Source: Candidatus Zixiibacteriota bacterium (GTDB lineage: Bacteria > Zixibacteria > MSB-5A5 > GN15 > JACZUZ01). From it: 64,000 nt of DNA. The position numbers and the translations under genes are program-made. The stretch spans positions 372,001 to 436,000 of the forward strand of contig JAJRPJ010000010.1 of assembly GCA_024280835.1 (NCBI GenBank). Direction: 5' to 3'. A model generated the notes under the pieces. It saw nothing but the letters and a program-made list of their open reading frames with translations. It did no database searches and was not told the DNA's origin. Positions 51,925 through 61,713 of this stretch are shown in pieces (within the stretch, counting starts at the first letter, position 1; each line of letters opens with the position of its first letter).

Positions 51925-52941
51925 ATGAAAGATAGTGTCTGCGAAAAAGCAGTATATATAGCGCGAGGCAATGGTGTCGAGTCGTTGCACAATGCTACGA
52001 TAGTAGTTCTTGATAGTGCAGGGAAGGTCACTCATTCACTCGGTAACCCTGCGACAGTGACATTCACTCGTTCGTCACTCAAACCGTTTCAAGCCTTACC
52101 GCTAATCACTGAGGGTGTCGCTGACAAGATCGGCATGAGCGAAAAAGAGTTGGCGATTTGTTGCGGTTCGCACAATGGCGCCGATGTTCATCAGGCAACT
52201 GCACTGTCGATTTTGCAAAAAGGCGCCAATAGCTCTGAGGATTTACTGTGTGGGGCGCATTGGCCTTCGTTTATGCGCATGAAGAATATCTATCCGCAAG
52301 ATGGCGAAGACAAAGATCCAACTCGAAATAATTGTTCGGGAAAACATTCAGGTTTTTTGGCGATGGCCAAACATTTTGGTGATGACCTCTCGACTTACTT
52401 AGACCCAAGTTCAAAAACACAGTCGGCAGTTCGCGCAGCGGTAGCCGAGGCGCTGGAGATAGACATCGACAAAGCGCCACACGGTGTCGATGGATGCAGC
52501 GCTCCGAATTTTGCCGCCCCAGTGGACAAACTGGCGTTGGGGTTTTTGAAACTAGCCACCGCCACCGAAGGGCCTCTCGCGAGAATTGCTAAGGCAATGC
52601 GCGCTTACCCAGAGATGATTTCAGGGGAGGGACGATTTGATTTAGCGCTCTCAAAAACCTTCCCGCAAGACGCTCCCAATTCTGTAATCTGCAAAGTAGG
52701 CGCCGAGGCTGTGCAGGCAATGGCTTTCAATAACCCTGCCATTTCGATTGTGATTAAGATTCATGACGGAGGAATTCGCGCCTTGTCTGTTGCAAGTGTT
52801 GAGGTCTTGCGCCAACTTGGATTGCTTGAAGGCGTCGATATGCAACATCTCCAACCGTTCGTAAGACCAATCGTAAAAAACCACCGCGGAACACATGTCG
52901 GAGAAATTCGCGCTGAATTTGAACTAAAGAGTATGACCTAA
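51925..52941 (+). CDS. L-asparaginase II family protein
   Basis: Member of the thermolabile/rhizobial-type asparaginase family (AnsA-unrelated, Pfam asparaginase_II), hydrolysing asparagine to aspartate and ammonia. Seen: YIARGNGVESLHNATIVVLDS, FTRSSLKPFQALPLI, ICCGSHNGADVH, LLCGAHWP, NNCSGKHSGFLAMA and HGVDGCSAPNFAAPVDKLA. These match the family's Ser-Lys-Cys-rich motifs in order. 338 aa is typical. AAGGA lies about 9 nt ahead of the ATG. With the tryptophanase that follows (57 bp gap) it suggests amino-acid fermentation or nitrogen salvage. Confidence 0.9.
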   Translation: MKDSVCEKAVYIARGNGVESLHNATIVVLDSAGKVTHSLGNPATVTFTRSSLKPFQALPLITEGVADKIGMSEKELAICCGSHNGADVHQATALSILQKGANSSEDLLCGAHWPSFMRMKNIYPQDGEDKDPTRNNCSGKHSGFLAMAKHFGDDLSTYLDPSSKTQSAVRAAVAEALEIDIDKAPHGVDGCSAPNFAAPVDKLALGFLKLATATEGPLARIAKAMRAYPEMISGEGRFDLALSKTFPQDAPNSVICKVGAEAVQAMAFNNPAISIVIKIHDGGIRALSVASVEVLRQLGLLEGVDMQHLQPFVRPIVKNHRGTHVGEIRAEFELKSMT

Positions 52942-52998
52942 CAAACTACCTCACAGGATGTTCAGTGAGCTAATACTCACTTTGGAGACAAAATTACC

Positions 52999-54396
52999 AT
53001 GAACAATAAAATACAAGCGCCAGTCGAACCGTTTCGCATAAAATCGATTGAGCCAATTCCGCAACTTGACGCAGCCACGCGCGAAGAAAAAATTAGAGCG
53101 GCGCATTTTAATCTCTTTAAACTTGACGCTGAACATGTTTTTATCGATTTGTTGACCGACTCGGGAACCAACGCCATGTCGGCGCGTCAATGGGCGGCAA
53201 TTATGGAGGGCGACGAATCTTATGCTGGCGCGCGTTCGTTTCGGCGCTTTGAAAAGACTGTCGAAGATATTTTCCGTATGCCATACATCCTGCCAGCGCA
53301 TCAGGGACGTGTCGCCGAGAATATCCTTTTCTCGACAATTCTAAAACCCGGCCAATTCGTTCCCAACAACACTCACTTCGATACAACTCGCGCCAATACC
53401 CTACACAAGGGTGGAGTGCCGCTTGATTTTCCCGTTGATGCTAGTAGCCCAGCGGCTGAAACTTTCTTTCGTGGCAACATGGACATCCCAGCCTTGGAAA
53501 GCTTTGTCAAAGACAAAGGCGCCGAAAATATCCCTGTGATAATTCTAACTGTGACCAATAACTCTGTCGGCGGTTTGCCAGTCTCAATGAAAAACATTCG
53601 GGAGACTGCGGAACTCTGTCGACGATTCGAAATACCACTGTTTTTCGATAGCGCTCGTTTTGCCGAAAATAGCTATTTCATCAAAAAGTATGAGCAAGGG
53701 TTTGAATCACATTCAGTCAAACAAATTGCCCAAGAGATGTTTGAACTTGGTGATGGAGTGATGATGTCGGCCAAGAAAGACGGTCTGGCGAATATTGGCG
53801 GATTCATTGCCACCAAGGACTTAGAGTTGGCGAGGCGCATGCGCGAGTTGTTGATTCTAGTTGAGGGCTATGCAACTTATGGTGGTTTAGCTGGTCGTGA
53901 TTTGGAAGCGCTGGCAACTGGGTTTGAAGAAGTCCTAGCCGAGGACTATCTCGAATACAGAATATCACAAGTGGCCTATCTTGGCTCTTTGCTTGAAGCG
54001 GCGGGTTTGCCAATTGTCAAACCAACTGGCGGTCATGCTGTTTTCATCGACGCGGGCGAGTTCTTGCCACATATCCCGACAGAGCAATTTCCAGGTCAAG
54101 CGCTTGCGGTTGCTTTGTACCGAGAGTGCGGTGTTCGTAGTGTGGAGATTGGCAGTCTGATGTTCGGTGAAGGAGGCGATGAGGAGTCGGTAGATAATTT
54201 TGTCCCAGCGCCACGTGAGTTAGTGCGTTTGGCGATGCCACGTCGAGTTTACACCAACACGCATTACGAGTATATCGCCGCACATGCCGCGAATATCGCT
54301 AAGAAAAAAGAATCACTCAAGGGACTCAAAATTTTAAGTCAGCCAAAATTATTAAGACACTTCATTTGTGACTTAGAAGAGATTAGCCAACAGTAA
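52999..54396 (+). CDS. tnaA: Tryptophanase (tryptophan indole-lyase)
   Basis: PLP-dependent beta-eliminating lyase giving indole, pyruvate and ammonia. Seen: FIDLLTDSGTNAMSARQWAA, GDESYAGARSF, LPAHQGRVAE, TVTNNSVGG, FFDSARFAENSYFIK and Schiff-base Lys260 in MMSAKKDGL. Near the C-terminus VRSVEIGSLMFG matches tryptophanase (ExIGS); tyrosine phenol-lyase has Arg in place of this Ile, so TnaA is favoured. 465 aa is normal. The 3' end is followed after 39 bp by the membrane cytochrome gene. No TnaC-like leader peptide or tnaB transporter is next to it. Confidence 0.92.
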   Translation: MNNKIQAPVEPFRIKSIEPIPQLDAATREEKIRAAHFNLFKLDAEHVFIDLLTDSGTNAMSARQWAAIMEGDESYAGARSFRRFEKTVEDIFRMPYILPAHQGRVAENILFSTILKPGQFVPNNTHFDTTRANTLHKGGVPLDFPVDASSPAAETFFRGNMDIPALESFVKDKGAENIPVIILTVTNNSVGGLPVSMKNIRETAELCRRFEIPLFFDSARFAENSYFIKKYEQGFESHSVKQIAQEMFELGDGVMMSAKKDGLANIGGFIATKDLELARRMRELLILVEGYATYGGLAGRDLEALATGFEEVLAEDYLEYRISQVAYLGSLLEAAGLPIVKPTGGHAVFIDAGEFLPHIPTEQFPGQALAVALYRECGVRSVEIGSLMFGEGGDEESVDNFVPAPRELVRLAMPRRVYTNTHYEYIAAHAANIAKKKESLKGLKILSQPKLLRHFICDLEEISQQ

Positions 54397-54435
54397 ATGT
54401 AGTAGTTGTTAGTACTTGAAAGGGGGGCTTCAAGG

Positions 54436-55932
54436 ATGAACTATCCATTTTGGGACATTTCAATCGGCTATGGCTTGTTTATGGCGGCCGTGGCGGTAAT
54501 TCATGTCTTCGTTTCTCATTTTGCTATTGGCGGCGGGCTGTATCTTGTCGTGACAGAACACTATGCGCGTAAACGTAATGATCTAGAAACACTCGACTAC
54601 TTGCAGCGTTTGAGCAAGTACTTCGTATTGATTACTGTCGTCTTTGGCGCTCTCTCTGGTGTGGGGATTTGGTTTATTATCGGTTTGCTGAATCCTGCGG
54701 CGACACAAATGTTGATACACAATTTCGTTTGGGTCTGGGCTACCGAATGGACATTCTTTGTCGTTGAGATACTGGCTTCGCTACTGTACTACTATGGCTG
54801 GCAAAGAATGTCAGCCAAAGACCATCTCAAACTGGGCTGGATATATTTCATCGCCGCTTGGCTGTCACTCTTTGCCATCAATGGCATCATCACTTTCATG
54901 CTCACACCAGGTGACTGGCTAGTCACTGGTGATTTCTGGGATAGTTTCTTCAATCCAACATTCTGGCCGTCGTTAGTGACACGCACAGGTATTTGCGTGA
55001 TGTTAGGCGGCTTGTACGCGATGTTGGCTATCAATCGTTCGGTCTCACCAGAAGCCAAGAAACGCATTGTGCGTAATAATGCGTTGTGGGGTCTAGTCGG
55101 TGTTGCGATAATTGTACCAGCTTTCATGTGGTATGTGCAGGTCTTACCTGGATCCCTTATGAGCGCTGCACAGGAAGTAATGCCTGGGGTTATTCATTCT
55201 GTTCGATCTACACACTGGCTCGCTGGGGCTATCGCTCTATTGCTAATTGTCTTTGGGTTGGCGAGGCCTAAACGCCAAAACAAAATTGTCACGGTTGTGA
55301 CCATGCTCCTAGCTCTCGGATGGTTCTCTGGGTTTGAATTGTTTCGCGAAGGAATCCGCAAGCCGTATGTGATTCCTGGGTATATGTACGCCAACGCTAT
55401 AGAAGTTGCCAAAATCGATGATTACACTGCCGATGGTTATTTGCCACATATAGCGTTCCGCACTGGTGACGATGGGGCTGATTTGTATCGACGAGCCTGT
55501 CAAAGTTGTCACACTATTGATGGCTATCGCAAACTGAAACCAGCGTTCGACGGCACAGATATTGAGTTTATCGCAGGAGTAGTGCGTGGCTCTGAGGCTG
55601 TCATTGGAGCGATGCCACCTTTCTACGGAACGGTTGAAGAGAGTGAAGCTTTAGCTGAGTATATCCAGCGCTTTACCGACAATCGTCCTCTCGAAGAAGT
55701 CTACGAATTAGCAGGTGTTGAACTAGGCAAGAAAGTCTTTGAAGTACGCTGTGGTGTGTGTCATGAGTTTGGTGGACGCAACGACAACCGCGAATCGCTA
55801 ACAGGACTGTCACCTGACGAATATGACGAAATCCTAGAATACTCTGGCGAATTCGATGATAATATGCCAGCTTTCACAGGCACAACCGCCCAATGGGAAG
55901 CTCTTGTTCTATACTTGCAAACTTTAGAGTAG
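54436..55932 (+). CDS. bd-like membrane cytochrome subunit with two C-terminal haem c sites
   Basis: 498 aa from ATG 54436 (AGGGGGG about 9 nt ahead). Residues 1-300 hold about eight membrane helices with conserved His (AVIHVFVSHFAIGGG) and WATEWTFFVVEI, resembling the CydA-type subunit of the cytochrome bd superfamily, but I find no GRQPW quinol-loop motif. After residue 330 comes a periplasmic tail with CQSCH (355-359) and CGVCH (439-443), each followed by a downstream Met (AMPPFYG, NMPAFTG), i.e. two class I haem c domains. Such CydA-cytochrome c fusions have been grouped as OR-C type bd-like oxidases; whether this one reduces oxygen is unknown. Followed by a polytopic partner. Confidence 0.75.
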   Translation: MNYPFWDISIGYGLFMAAVAVIHVFVSHFAIGGGLYLVVTEHYARKRNDLETLDYLQRLSKYFVLITVVFGALSGVGIWFIIGLLNPAATQMLIHNFVWVWATEWTFFVVEILASLLYYYGWQRMSAKDHLKLGWIYFIAAWLSLFAINGIITFMLTPGDWLVTGDFWDSFFNPTFWPSLVTRTGICVMLGGLYAMLAINRSVSPEAKKRIVRNNALWGLVGVAIIVPAFMWYVQVLPGSLMSAAQEVMPGVIHSVRSTHWLAGAIALLLIVFGLARPKRQNKIVTVVTMLLALGWFSGFELFREGIRKPYVIPGYMYANAIEVAKIDDYTADGYLPHIAFRTGDDGADLYRRACQSCHTIDGYRKLKPAFDGTDIEFIAGVVRGSEAVIGAMPPFYGTVEESEALAEYIQRFTDNRPLEEVYELAGVELGKKVFEVRCGVCHEFGGRNDNRESLTGLSPDEYDEILEYSGEFDDNMPAFTGTTAQWEALVLYLQTLE

Positions 55933-56015
55933 GCAAATACACGAACAGGACAAGTAGCTAAAGAAACAGTATTGAACAATAATTGAAAAGATAGAATCAG
56001 GGAAAAGGGGAAACT

Positions 56016-57029
56016 ATGGAAGATGCCAGCATGAGTTTTTTGTCGGCTCCACTTTGGATAATTGAAGCGCTACATATTGTCACACTAACATTGCACTTCG
56101 CGGCTATGAATTTCTTAGTGGGTGGAATGATTGTTGTTCTATTTGGTAAATTTACCGATCGTTGGAATAATCCTGTCGTTCAGAAGTTCATCAAATTATT
56201 TCCTTCAGCAATGGCGGCGACTATTTCGTTTGGCGTGGCGCCTTTGCTGTTTGTGCAACTTGTCTATGGCGAACAAATCTATTCAGCCTCAATTGTTAGC
56301 GGTTGGTTGTGGTGGTGGATTGTACCGGCGGCGATTGTGGGTTATTATTTTCTCTATGCGGCGTCGTTTGACAAGACTACTGCCTCACGCAAGAAAATAT
56401 TCCTCTCATTAGCGTTAGTGTGCTTTGTATATATATCCTACATCTATAGCGCCGTTTTTTCATTGGCCGAAAACCCGAATCTCTACAAAGAACTCTATGC
56501 TCAAGCGCAGGATGGCATGGTTATCAATCCCGAGATCGGTTCTTACATTTTTCGATGGTTGCATATGCTCCTCGGGGCTGTGACGGTCGGTGGTTTTTTT
56601 GTTGGACTACTTGGACGTGACAATGAGCGGGCCTATGAAGTCGGTAGAAAGTTTTTTCTGCATGGCATGATAGCCGCGTCATTTGTCGGTACGATCTATA
56701 TGATGACCTTCGGTGAGTATCTGAAACCATTCATGCGTAGCTCAGCAATTTGGTGGTTAACAGGTGCAGTAACCTTATCATTTGGCTCTTTACATCTTTT
56801 TGCCAAGAAAAAGTTCATGGCTTCAGGCACTGCCTTGTTTGTGTCTCTCTTGGGGATGGTCGTTGTTCGACATGAAGTTCGTATTCTCCGTCTGGCGGAT
56901 AGTTTTAATCCAGATTCTCTGGCCGTGCAAACTCAGTGGGCGCCCTTGATGATTTTCCTAGTTAGTTTCACAGCCGCAATAGCTGTGATTTGGTATATGG
57001 TGAAGTTGTTCCTACGGAAAACTGACTAA
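56016..57029 (+). CDS. Polytopic membrane subunit partnering the bd-like cytochrome
   Basis: 337 aa with about eight to nine hydrophobic helices (IIEALHIVTLTLHFAAMNFLVGG, MAATISFGVAPLLFVQLVYG, LWWWIVPAAIVGYYFLYAA, IFLSLALVCFVYISYIYSAVF, WLHMLLGAVTVGGFFVGLL, and others). Conserved His in HIVTLTLH and HMLLGA could ligate haem b. No CydB signature is evident; it is about the size and position of a second subunit for the protein encoded 83 bp upstream. AGGGG before ATG 56016 is a good SD. A stable hairpin follows at 57031-57063. Could also be called CydA-like; low sequence certainty. Confidence 0.65.
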   Translation: MEDASMSFLSAPLWIIEALHIVTLTLHFAAMNFLVGGMIVVLFGKFTDRWNNPVVQKFIKLFPSAMAATISFGVAPLLFVQLVYGEQIYSASIVSGWLWWWIVPAAIVGYYFLYAASFDKTTASRKKIFLSLALVCFVYISYIYSAVFSLAENPNLYKELYAQAQDGMVINPEIGSYIFRWLHMLLGAVTVGGFFVGLLGRDNERAYEVGRKFFLHGMIAASFVGTIYMMTFGEYLKPFMRSSAIWWLTGAVTLSFGSLHLFAKKKFMASGTALFVSLLGMVVVRHEVRILRLADSFNPDSLAVQTQWAPLMIFLVSFTAAIAVIWYMVKLFLRKTD

Positions 57030-57030
57030 T

Positions 57031-57063
57031 CCGAGGAGGACGTCTTCGATTGTCCATCCTCGG
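57031..57063 (+). terminator. Stable hairpin directly after the cytochrome operon, no U-tract
   Basis: CCGAGGA (57031-57037) pairs with TCCTCGG (57057-57063) and GGAC (57038-57041) with GTCC (57052-57055), leaving one unpaired base. No T-run follows, so it may be a 3'-end stabiliser or processing site rather than a classical terminator. Confidence 0.5.
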
Positions 57064-57069
57064 TAGCCC

Positions 57070-57098
57070 TTGACCGTATATAGGTCCCTTGCTATCTT
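57070..57098 (+). promoter_or_regulatory. Sigma70-type promoter for the DUF3857 pair
   Basis: TTGACC (57070-57075), 17-nt spacer, TATCTT (57093-57098), about 70 nt before ATG 57168. Confidence 0.5.
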
Positions 57099-57167
57099 CT
57101 ACCCGTGATTGATTCGGTCAAGAAGTAGAAGCCAAGAGATAGTTAGTATCGTTCAACGGAGGGTGGG

Positions 57168-59111
57168 ATGTTGTTTTCTGGATGGAAGTATAGTTGTGCG
57201 CTCAGCATAGTTGTGGCTTTATCGTTAATCTCAGGCTCTGCAATTGGGCAAGGGTTTGGAAAGGACATTAAGAAAAGCCTACTGGTGGAGGCACCAATAA
57301 AGTTTCCCGAAGCCAGCGCCGTCGTGATTTTCGACAGAGGAACAATCGACATTCGCAAGCACGATATACTGCGAACGCGACATATCAGGCTGAAGATTCT
57401 GACCGCCGCTGGCATTGAAGATGTGGGCGAGCGTTCAGTATGGTTTCACAAAACACTAGACAAAATCAAGAACTTCCGCGCACGGACATATACTCTTGAT
57501 GGCGAAAAACACAAAGTTGAGAAGAACGCCATCTTCGACAAAGAGAGTGGCGTCTTCAAAGAGCGGACTTTCACTTTTCCCGCTCTCGAAATCGGATGCG
57601 TAATTGAGTACGAATATGAAATGGTCAGCAAGCGCTTCCGCTATCTAAGTCCTTGGTATTTTCAAGGCGATTTGTACACACTCTATTCCTCTGTGACTGT
57701 TTCTATCCCACCAGGGTTTGAATATGATATCAGCTATCAAAATGTACCTCGCTCAGCGCAAACTGCTGAGAAGTCCACTCTGATGAACTTTGAAAATCCC
57801 AATAGCACGATTGCAGTTTATCAATGGAGCCGCACTGATATGCCGCCGATTACCGATGAACCCTATATGAGCGCGATGGATGATTATCGTTCTTCCATTC
57901 GCTTCCAGCTACTCAAATTCGAAAACCGCAGAAACTATATCGTCTATATCAAAGATTGGGCTACTCTAGGTAACGACTTTCAAGAGTACGCAGACGAATA
58001 TCTCAACAAGAAAAAAGACATCAAGAAACTCGCCCTAGAGATTACTCAGGGCTTGGAAAATGAGTCCGACAAGTCTGAAGCGTTGTATGATTATGTCTCT
58101 TTTGAAATTGAGACATCCGACAAATATGTGAACTACTATTTTGCCAATGAAACAATTAGTGGATTACTAAAAAATCGCCACGGCTCAGGCGAGGAAAAGA
58201 ATCTGCTACTAGCTGAGTTACATCAGGCAGTAGGAATAGAATGCTGGGCGACATTGATTAGCCGTCGCGCCAATGCGAAATTCAACCCAGGGTCACCGAA
58301 TTTGCGTGACTTTGATTATCTGATAGCTCTGGCAAAGTTTTCAAATGGTTGGAAGTTTCTGGATGCGACAGATGAACTCTCACCCTATGGTCTGCTACCT
58401 CCGCAATGTCTAACTGATGGTGGTCTTCTAATCAATGGCAAGCAATCTTCGTTGGTCGGGCTGACGGTTTTGCCAATCAAGTCTGTTCGTATAGACACAA
58501 CTAGAATCTTTCTCGATGAATCTGGCGCGGCGATTTGTAGCCTAAAATGTATATTCACTGGTTATTATGCCGCTAGATATAGTGATTACTATTCTAAGCT
58601 AGAAGCCGAACAGTTTGTCAAAGAGCGTTTTCTCGATAGATCGGGAGTTGATTATTCCCTCGAATCGTATCATTGCGAGCTAGATAGTCTAGAACGCTTC
58701 GTAGTGACAGCTGTCTTTACCACGGACGATATGACAACCGAACTGGATAACAACGTCTTGGTGAAACCAGTCTGCTTTAGTTTCCGTCATAATCCATTCG
58801 AAAGCGAGAAGCGATTCTTCCCTATTGATTTCCTGTATCCGTTTACTTACAAGAATGTTGTCGAGTACAATTTCTATGGCTCGCCTAGGGATTTTTCATT
58901 ACCAAAAAACATTGCCCACAAAATGGATGGAGCTAGTTTCTATCGCGCCTGTGCTCTGACCGACAGTTCAATTTTTGTTCGAACAGAACTAAAAATCAAA
59001 AAACCGCTTTTCGGCCCAGGGCGATACCGTGACGTGAGAGGCTTATTTGACATCATGCAAGTCGCAAGCGAGGACGAAGTAGTAGCGATTTATCCCGAGT
59101 CTTCTGAATAG
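57168..59111 (+). CDS. DUF3857/transglutaminase-like secreted protein, catalytically degenerate
   Basis: 647 aa; signal peptide CALSIVVALSLISGSAIGQG. DUF3857 region about 50-230 (RHIRLKILTAAGIEDVGERS, ALEIGCVIEYEYEMVSKRF), then a transglutaminase-like domain about 285-405 and a strand-rich C-terminal part. Aligning by hand with the next gene, the catalytic Cys site is Gly341 (HGSGEEKNLLL against YGDCKDMSTLL), the His site is Asp383 (DFDYL against GFGHV), and the Asp399 (FLDAT) is kept. So the cysteine-peptidase triad is lost and a binding role is likely. SD GGAGG at about 57160. Forms a pair with the next gene, 42 bp on. Confidence 0.8.
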   Translation: MLFSGWKYSCALSIVVALSLISGSAIGQGFGKDIKKSLLVEAPIKFPEASAVVIFDRGTIDIRKHDILRTRHIRLKILTAAGIEDVGERSVWFHKTLDKIKNFRARTYTLDGEKHKVEKNAIFDKESGVFKERTFTFPALEIGCVIEYEYEMVSKRFRYLSPWYFQGDLYTLYSSVTVSIPPGFEYDISYQNVPRSAQTAEKSTLMNFENPNSTIAVYQWSRTDMPPITDEPYMSAMDDYRSSIRFQLLKFENRRNYIVYIKDWATLGNDFQEYADEYLNKKKDIKKLALEITQGLENESDKSEALYDYVSFEIETSDKYVNYYFANETISGLLKNRHGSGEEKNLLLAELHQAVGIECWATLISRRANAKFNPGSPNLRDFDYLIALAKFSNGWKFLDATDELSPYGLLPPQCLTDGGLLINGKQSSLVGLTVLPIKSVRIDTTRIFLDESGAAICSLKCIFTGYYAARYSDYYSKLEAEQFVKERFLDRSGVDYSLESYHCELDSLERFVVTAVFTTDDMTTELDNNVLVKPVCFSFRHNPFESEKRFFPIDFLYPFTYKNVVEYNFYGSPRDFSLPKNIAHKMDGASFYRACALTDSSIFVRTELKIKKPLFGPGRYRDVRGLFDIMQVASEDEVVAIYPESSE

Positions 59112-59153
59112 AGACTTCTGACTCACTCTTGGGATTATACAAACTGACCACCT

Positions 59154-61046
59154 ATGAAGAGCACAGCAAATATCATCTTAGTCGGAGTAGTTTTGGTACT
59201 TTGCTTATGTTTTCAAGCTGCCGCCGCAGCGGGGACTGGAGCCAAGTATGATTTTCGGACTTGGGAATGTGATATTGATGAGTCAGGATTTAGACTTAAG
59301 GTTCACCACAAAATCACTATCTATGATGAAACCGAAATCGGCTACAAGGAATTGTCGTTCAGCGAAAGCGATTTTGTCAAACTCAAAAATGTGACGATTC
59401 ATGTTCTGGATGCAAATGGCAACGAAATCTACAAGCGAACAAAGAAAGATATGACCAAAGCCTGCGGCTATGCAGGATATTCGCTCTATTCTGATAATTG
59501 TGTTTACTACACAAGTTTGGATGCCCCGCATTTCCCATATTCCATAGAATACGAATATGAGAAGGTGTCGAGTTCGTTGTTCTTCTGGGGGGATGTTGAT
59601 TTCGAGCAATACATTCCAGTTGACTACGCCTCATACACATTGCGCACTCCGCATGACTTCAACTTCCGGCACAAGTTTGAGGGTTTGAAGCATAGTTTTG
59701 ATACGTACGAAGATGGCCCTGATATTGTCTATGTCTGGAACGCTGGGCCAATTCCCAAGAAAGATAGAATCCGTTATGCGCCAGCAGAGTTCAGCGCTTT
59801 AGCTGAATTGACATTTGTTGCGGAAGATTTGAAACTAGGGCGCTTCCGACTTGAAGGTTGCACTTGGGAAAATATCGGTCATTGGTATACCGAGATGTAT
59901 CAGGACAAGTATTTGCCCATTCCTGACGAATCTCTTGTTACAGATACTGCGCTCGAAAAAGATATCCACGAGCAGGTTAAGAGTCACTATGAAGACATCA
60001 CTGCGAATATCCGCTATGTGGCAATCGAAATTGGTGTTGGTGGTTGGCAGCCATATGCCGCATCATTAACTCAAAAACGTGGCTATGGTGATTGCAAAGA
60101 CATGAGTACGTTGCTTGTTTCAAGGTTGCAGAACAATGACATCGAAGCTTTTCAGGTTCTGGTTAGGACTCGGGGTAGTGGTCCACTTTCAGAAGATTTT
60201 GCGGCGCTGGGATTCGGGCATGTCATTTCTGTTTGTGTTGCAGATGAGGACACAGTTTGGATGGATCCCACCTGTGGCAATTGCCCTTTTGGCGAATTAC
60301 CTTGGCAGGACGAAGACATTCAAGTCTTGGTTGTCACTGATAACGGTGGAGAGCTCTGGCGCACCCCAGCCAGTACCCCCAAAGACAATCTCACAGAGAG
60401 AGTCACTCGCTATAGAATCAACGGTGATTTCAAAGCCAACTTTCAAACAACCATGACTGTTCATGGCAATAGGGCAACAGGGTTACGTGGCTATCTGGCC
60501 GGTATTGGAGGCGATGAACTCAGACGCAAGATCAATGATTTGTTTCGTGGCTCAGAGAAGAAGTTCAAAATTGATTCCTTCACAGTCATTAACTTGAATG
60601 ATAAAAACAAACCCATCTCAATCAACATTTCTGCGACTATGTTGCAACACCCCAAAAAAATAGTCAATTCTCTGTATTGTAACCCTTTCATTTTCAGTGG
60701 ACTCAGTCGCCGCGAGAAAGAAGATTTGACCGACAGGGAAGTACCGCTTGACTTAGTCTATCCGAGTCTGACAACTGACATTGTCACCATAATCTGGGAT
60801 TCGACGCTCGCAGTAGATTCAGTCTCCATACCCAAGAATGACAGCCTAAGCTTCCCATTTGGAGAGCTAGGCTATTCAGCAAGTAAGTTTGCAGATGGTG
60901 GTCAAGACAGTGTACAAATCGAGTTCTCAAAGTCTCATGGGTTATATTCTGTCCCGCCTGAATCTTTCCCTGACTTCGAAACCTACCGCAAAAAGTACAA
61001 GAAACTGCTCAAGAAGCACGTTAAGCTGTACCTGAGCGACAACTAA
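59154..61046 (+). CDS. DUF3857/transglutaminase-like secreted protein with intact triad
   Basis: 630 aa; signal peptide ANIILVGVVLVLCLCFQAAAAAG (cut near 26). DUF3857 domain about 30-235 (KELSFSESDFVKLKNVTIHVLDANG, YSIEYEYEKVSS), transglutaminase-like core about 270-380 with GYGDCKDMSTLL (Cys314), FGHVISV (His356) and VWMDPT (Asp371): a complete Cys-His-Asp set. The C-terminal third is strand-rich. Probably periplasmic; substrate unknown. Paralogue of the gene 42 bp upstream, so the two look like a duplicated active/inactive pair in one operon. Confidence 0.85.
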   Translation: MKSTANIILVGVVLVLCLCFQAAAAAGTGAKYDFRTWECDIDESGFRLKVHHKITIYDETEIGYKELSFSESDFVKLKNVTIHVLDANGNEIYKRTKKDMTKACGYAGYSLYSDNCVYYTSLDAPHFPYSIEYEYEKVSSSLFFWGDVDFEQYIPVDYASYTLRTPHDFNFRHKFEGLKHSFDTYEDGPDIVYVWNAGPIPKKDRIRYAPAEFSALAELTFVAEDLKLGRFRLEGCTWENIGHWYTEMYQDKYLPIPDESLVTDTALEKDIHEQVKSHYEDITANIRYVAIEIGVGGWQPYAASLTQKRGYGDCKDMSTLLVSRLQNNDIEAFQVLVRTRGSGPLSEDFAALGFGHVISVCVADEDTVWMDPTCGNCPFGELPWQDEDIQVLVVTDNGGELWRTPASTPKDNLTERVTRYRINGDFKANFQTTMTVHGNRATGLRGYLAGIGGDELRRKINDLFRGSEKKFKIDSFTVINLNDKNKPISINISATMLQHPKKIVNSLYCNPFIFSGLSRREKEDLTDREVPLDLVYPSLTTDIVTIIWDSTLAVDSVSIPKNDSLSFPFGELGYSASKFADGGQDSVQIEFSKSHGLYSVPPESFPDFETYRKKYKKLLKKHVKLYLSDN

Positions 61047-61258
61047 TAAATGCGAGCACTATATTGCAACTTTTCACTTAGTATAGCCCCGAAAGAGACA
61101 TTTGAGGAGCCTTTTCTTCCGCGATAACTAATTTCTGAAATGTCTCGGACTTGTCATTGTGGGCTAAGGTGTTGTTAGGCAATAGCATATGTATGGGGCT
61201 GTGATTGTCAGCAGTTCGGCTTGATTATTGCATAGAATCTTGCTGGCTGGGATTTCCC

Positions 61259-61287
61259 TTGACAGTCAGCTCTCGGGGGAATATATT
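61259..61287 (+). promoter_or_regulatory. Strong sigma70-type promoter for the C25 gene
   Basis: TTGACA (61259-61264), 17-nt spacer, TATATT (61282-61287). Confidence 0.6.
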
Positions 61288-61713
61288 TCTGGCGAGTGAA
61301 GTTAGCTCTAGTAACCTACAGTTTTTCAAAGAGTCTTTAAAAGTGTTTTTTCAAGCTCAACCGTTGGAGAATATCGCATAAGTCATAAGCTAAAGGTATT
61401 GTAGTCCGACCTTATCTATAAGAGAGAGGTTCCGAGGCAGGGATCTTGTTGTATTAAATCTTAAGGGTAGGGTCATCGTTTTTAATATCGCGGTCAGCAA
61501 TAAATGACCGTCTGAGACAAAGCGCGACATAAGTCGTTAATCACACCTTTGTGAAGCACATCGTTTGTGAGAGTTCAGCGCGCGTAATGTCACTGGTTGG
61601 AAACGGAAAAGTATTAAACAGACTTCGATCCTTTGGTTGTGGCGTTCCACATTGTTTTGTAGATGAGTTCTCTTATGAGATGCTTGTCACTACATGCGCC
61701 GCAGTAATCGGAT

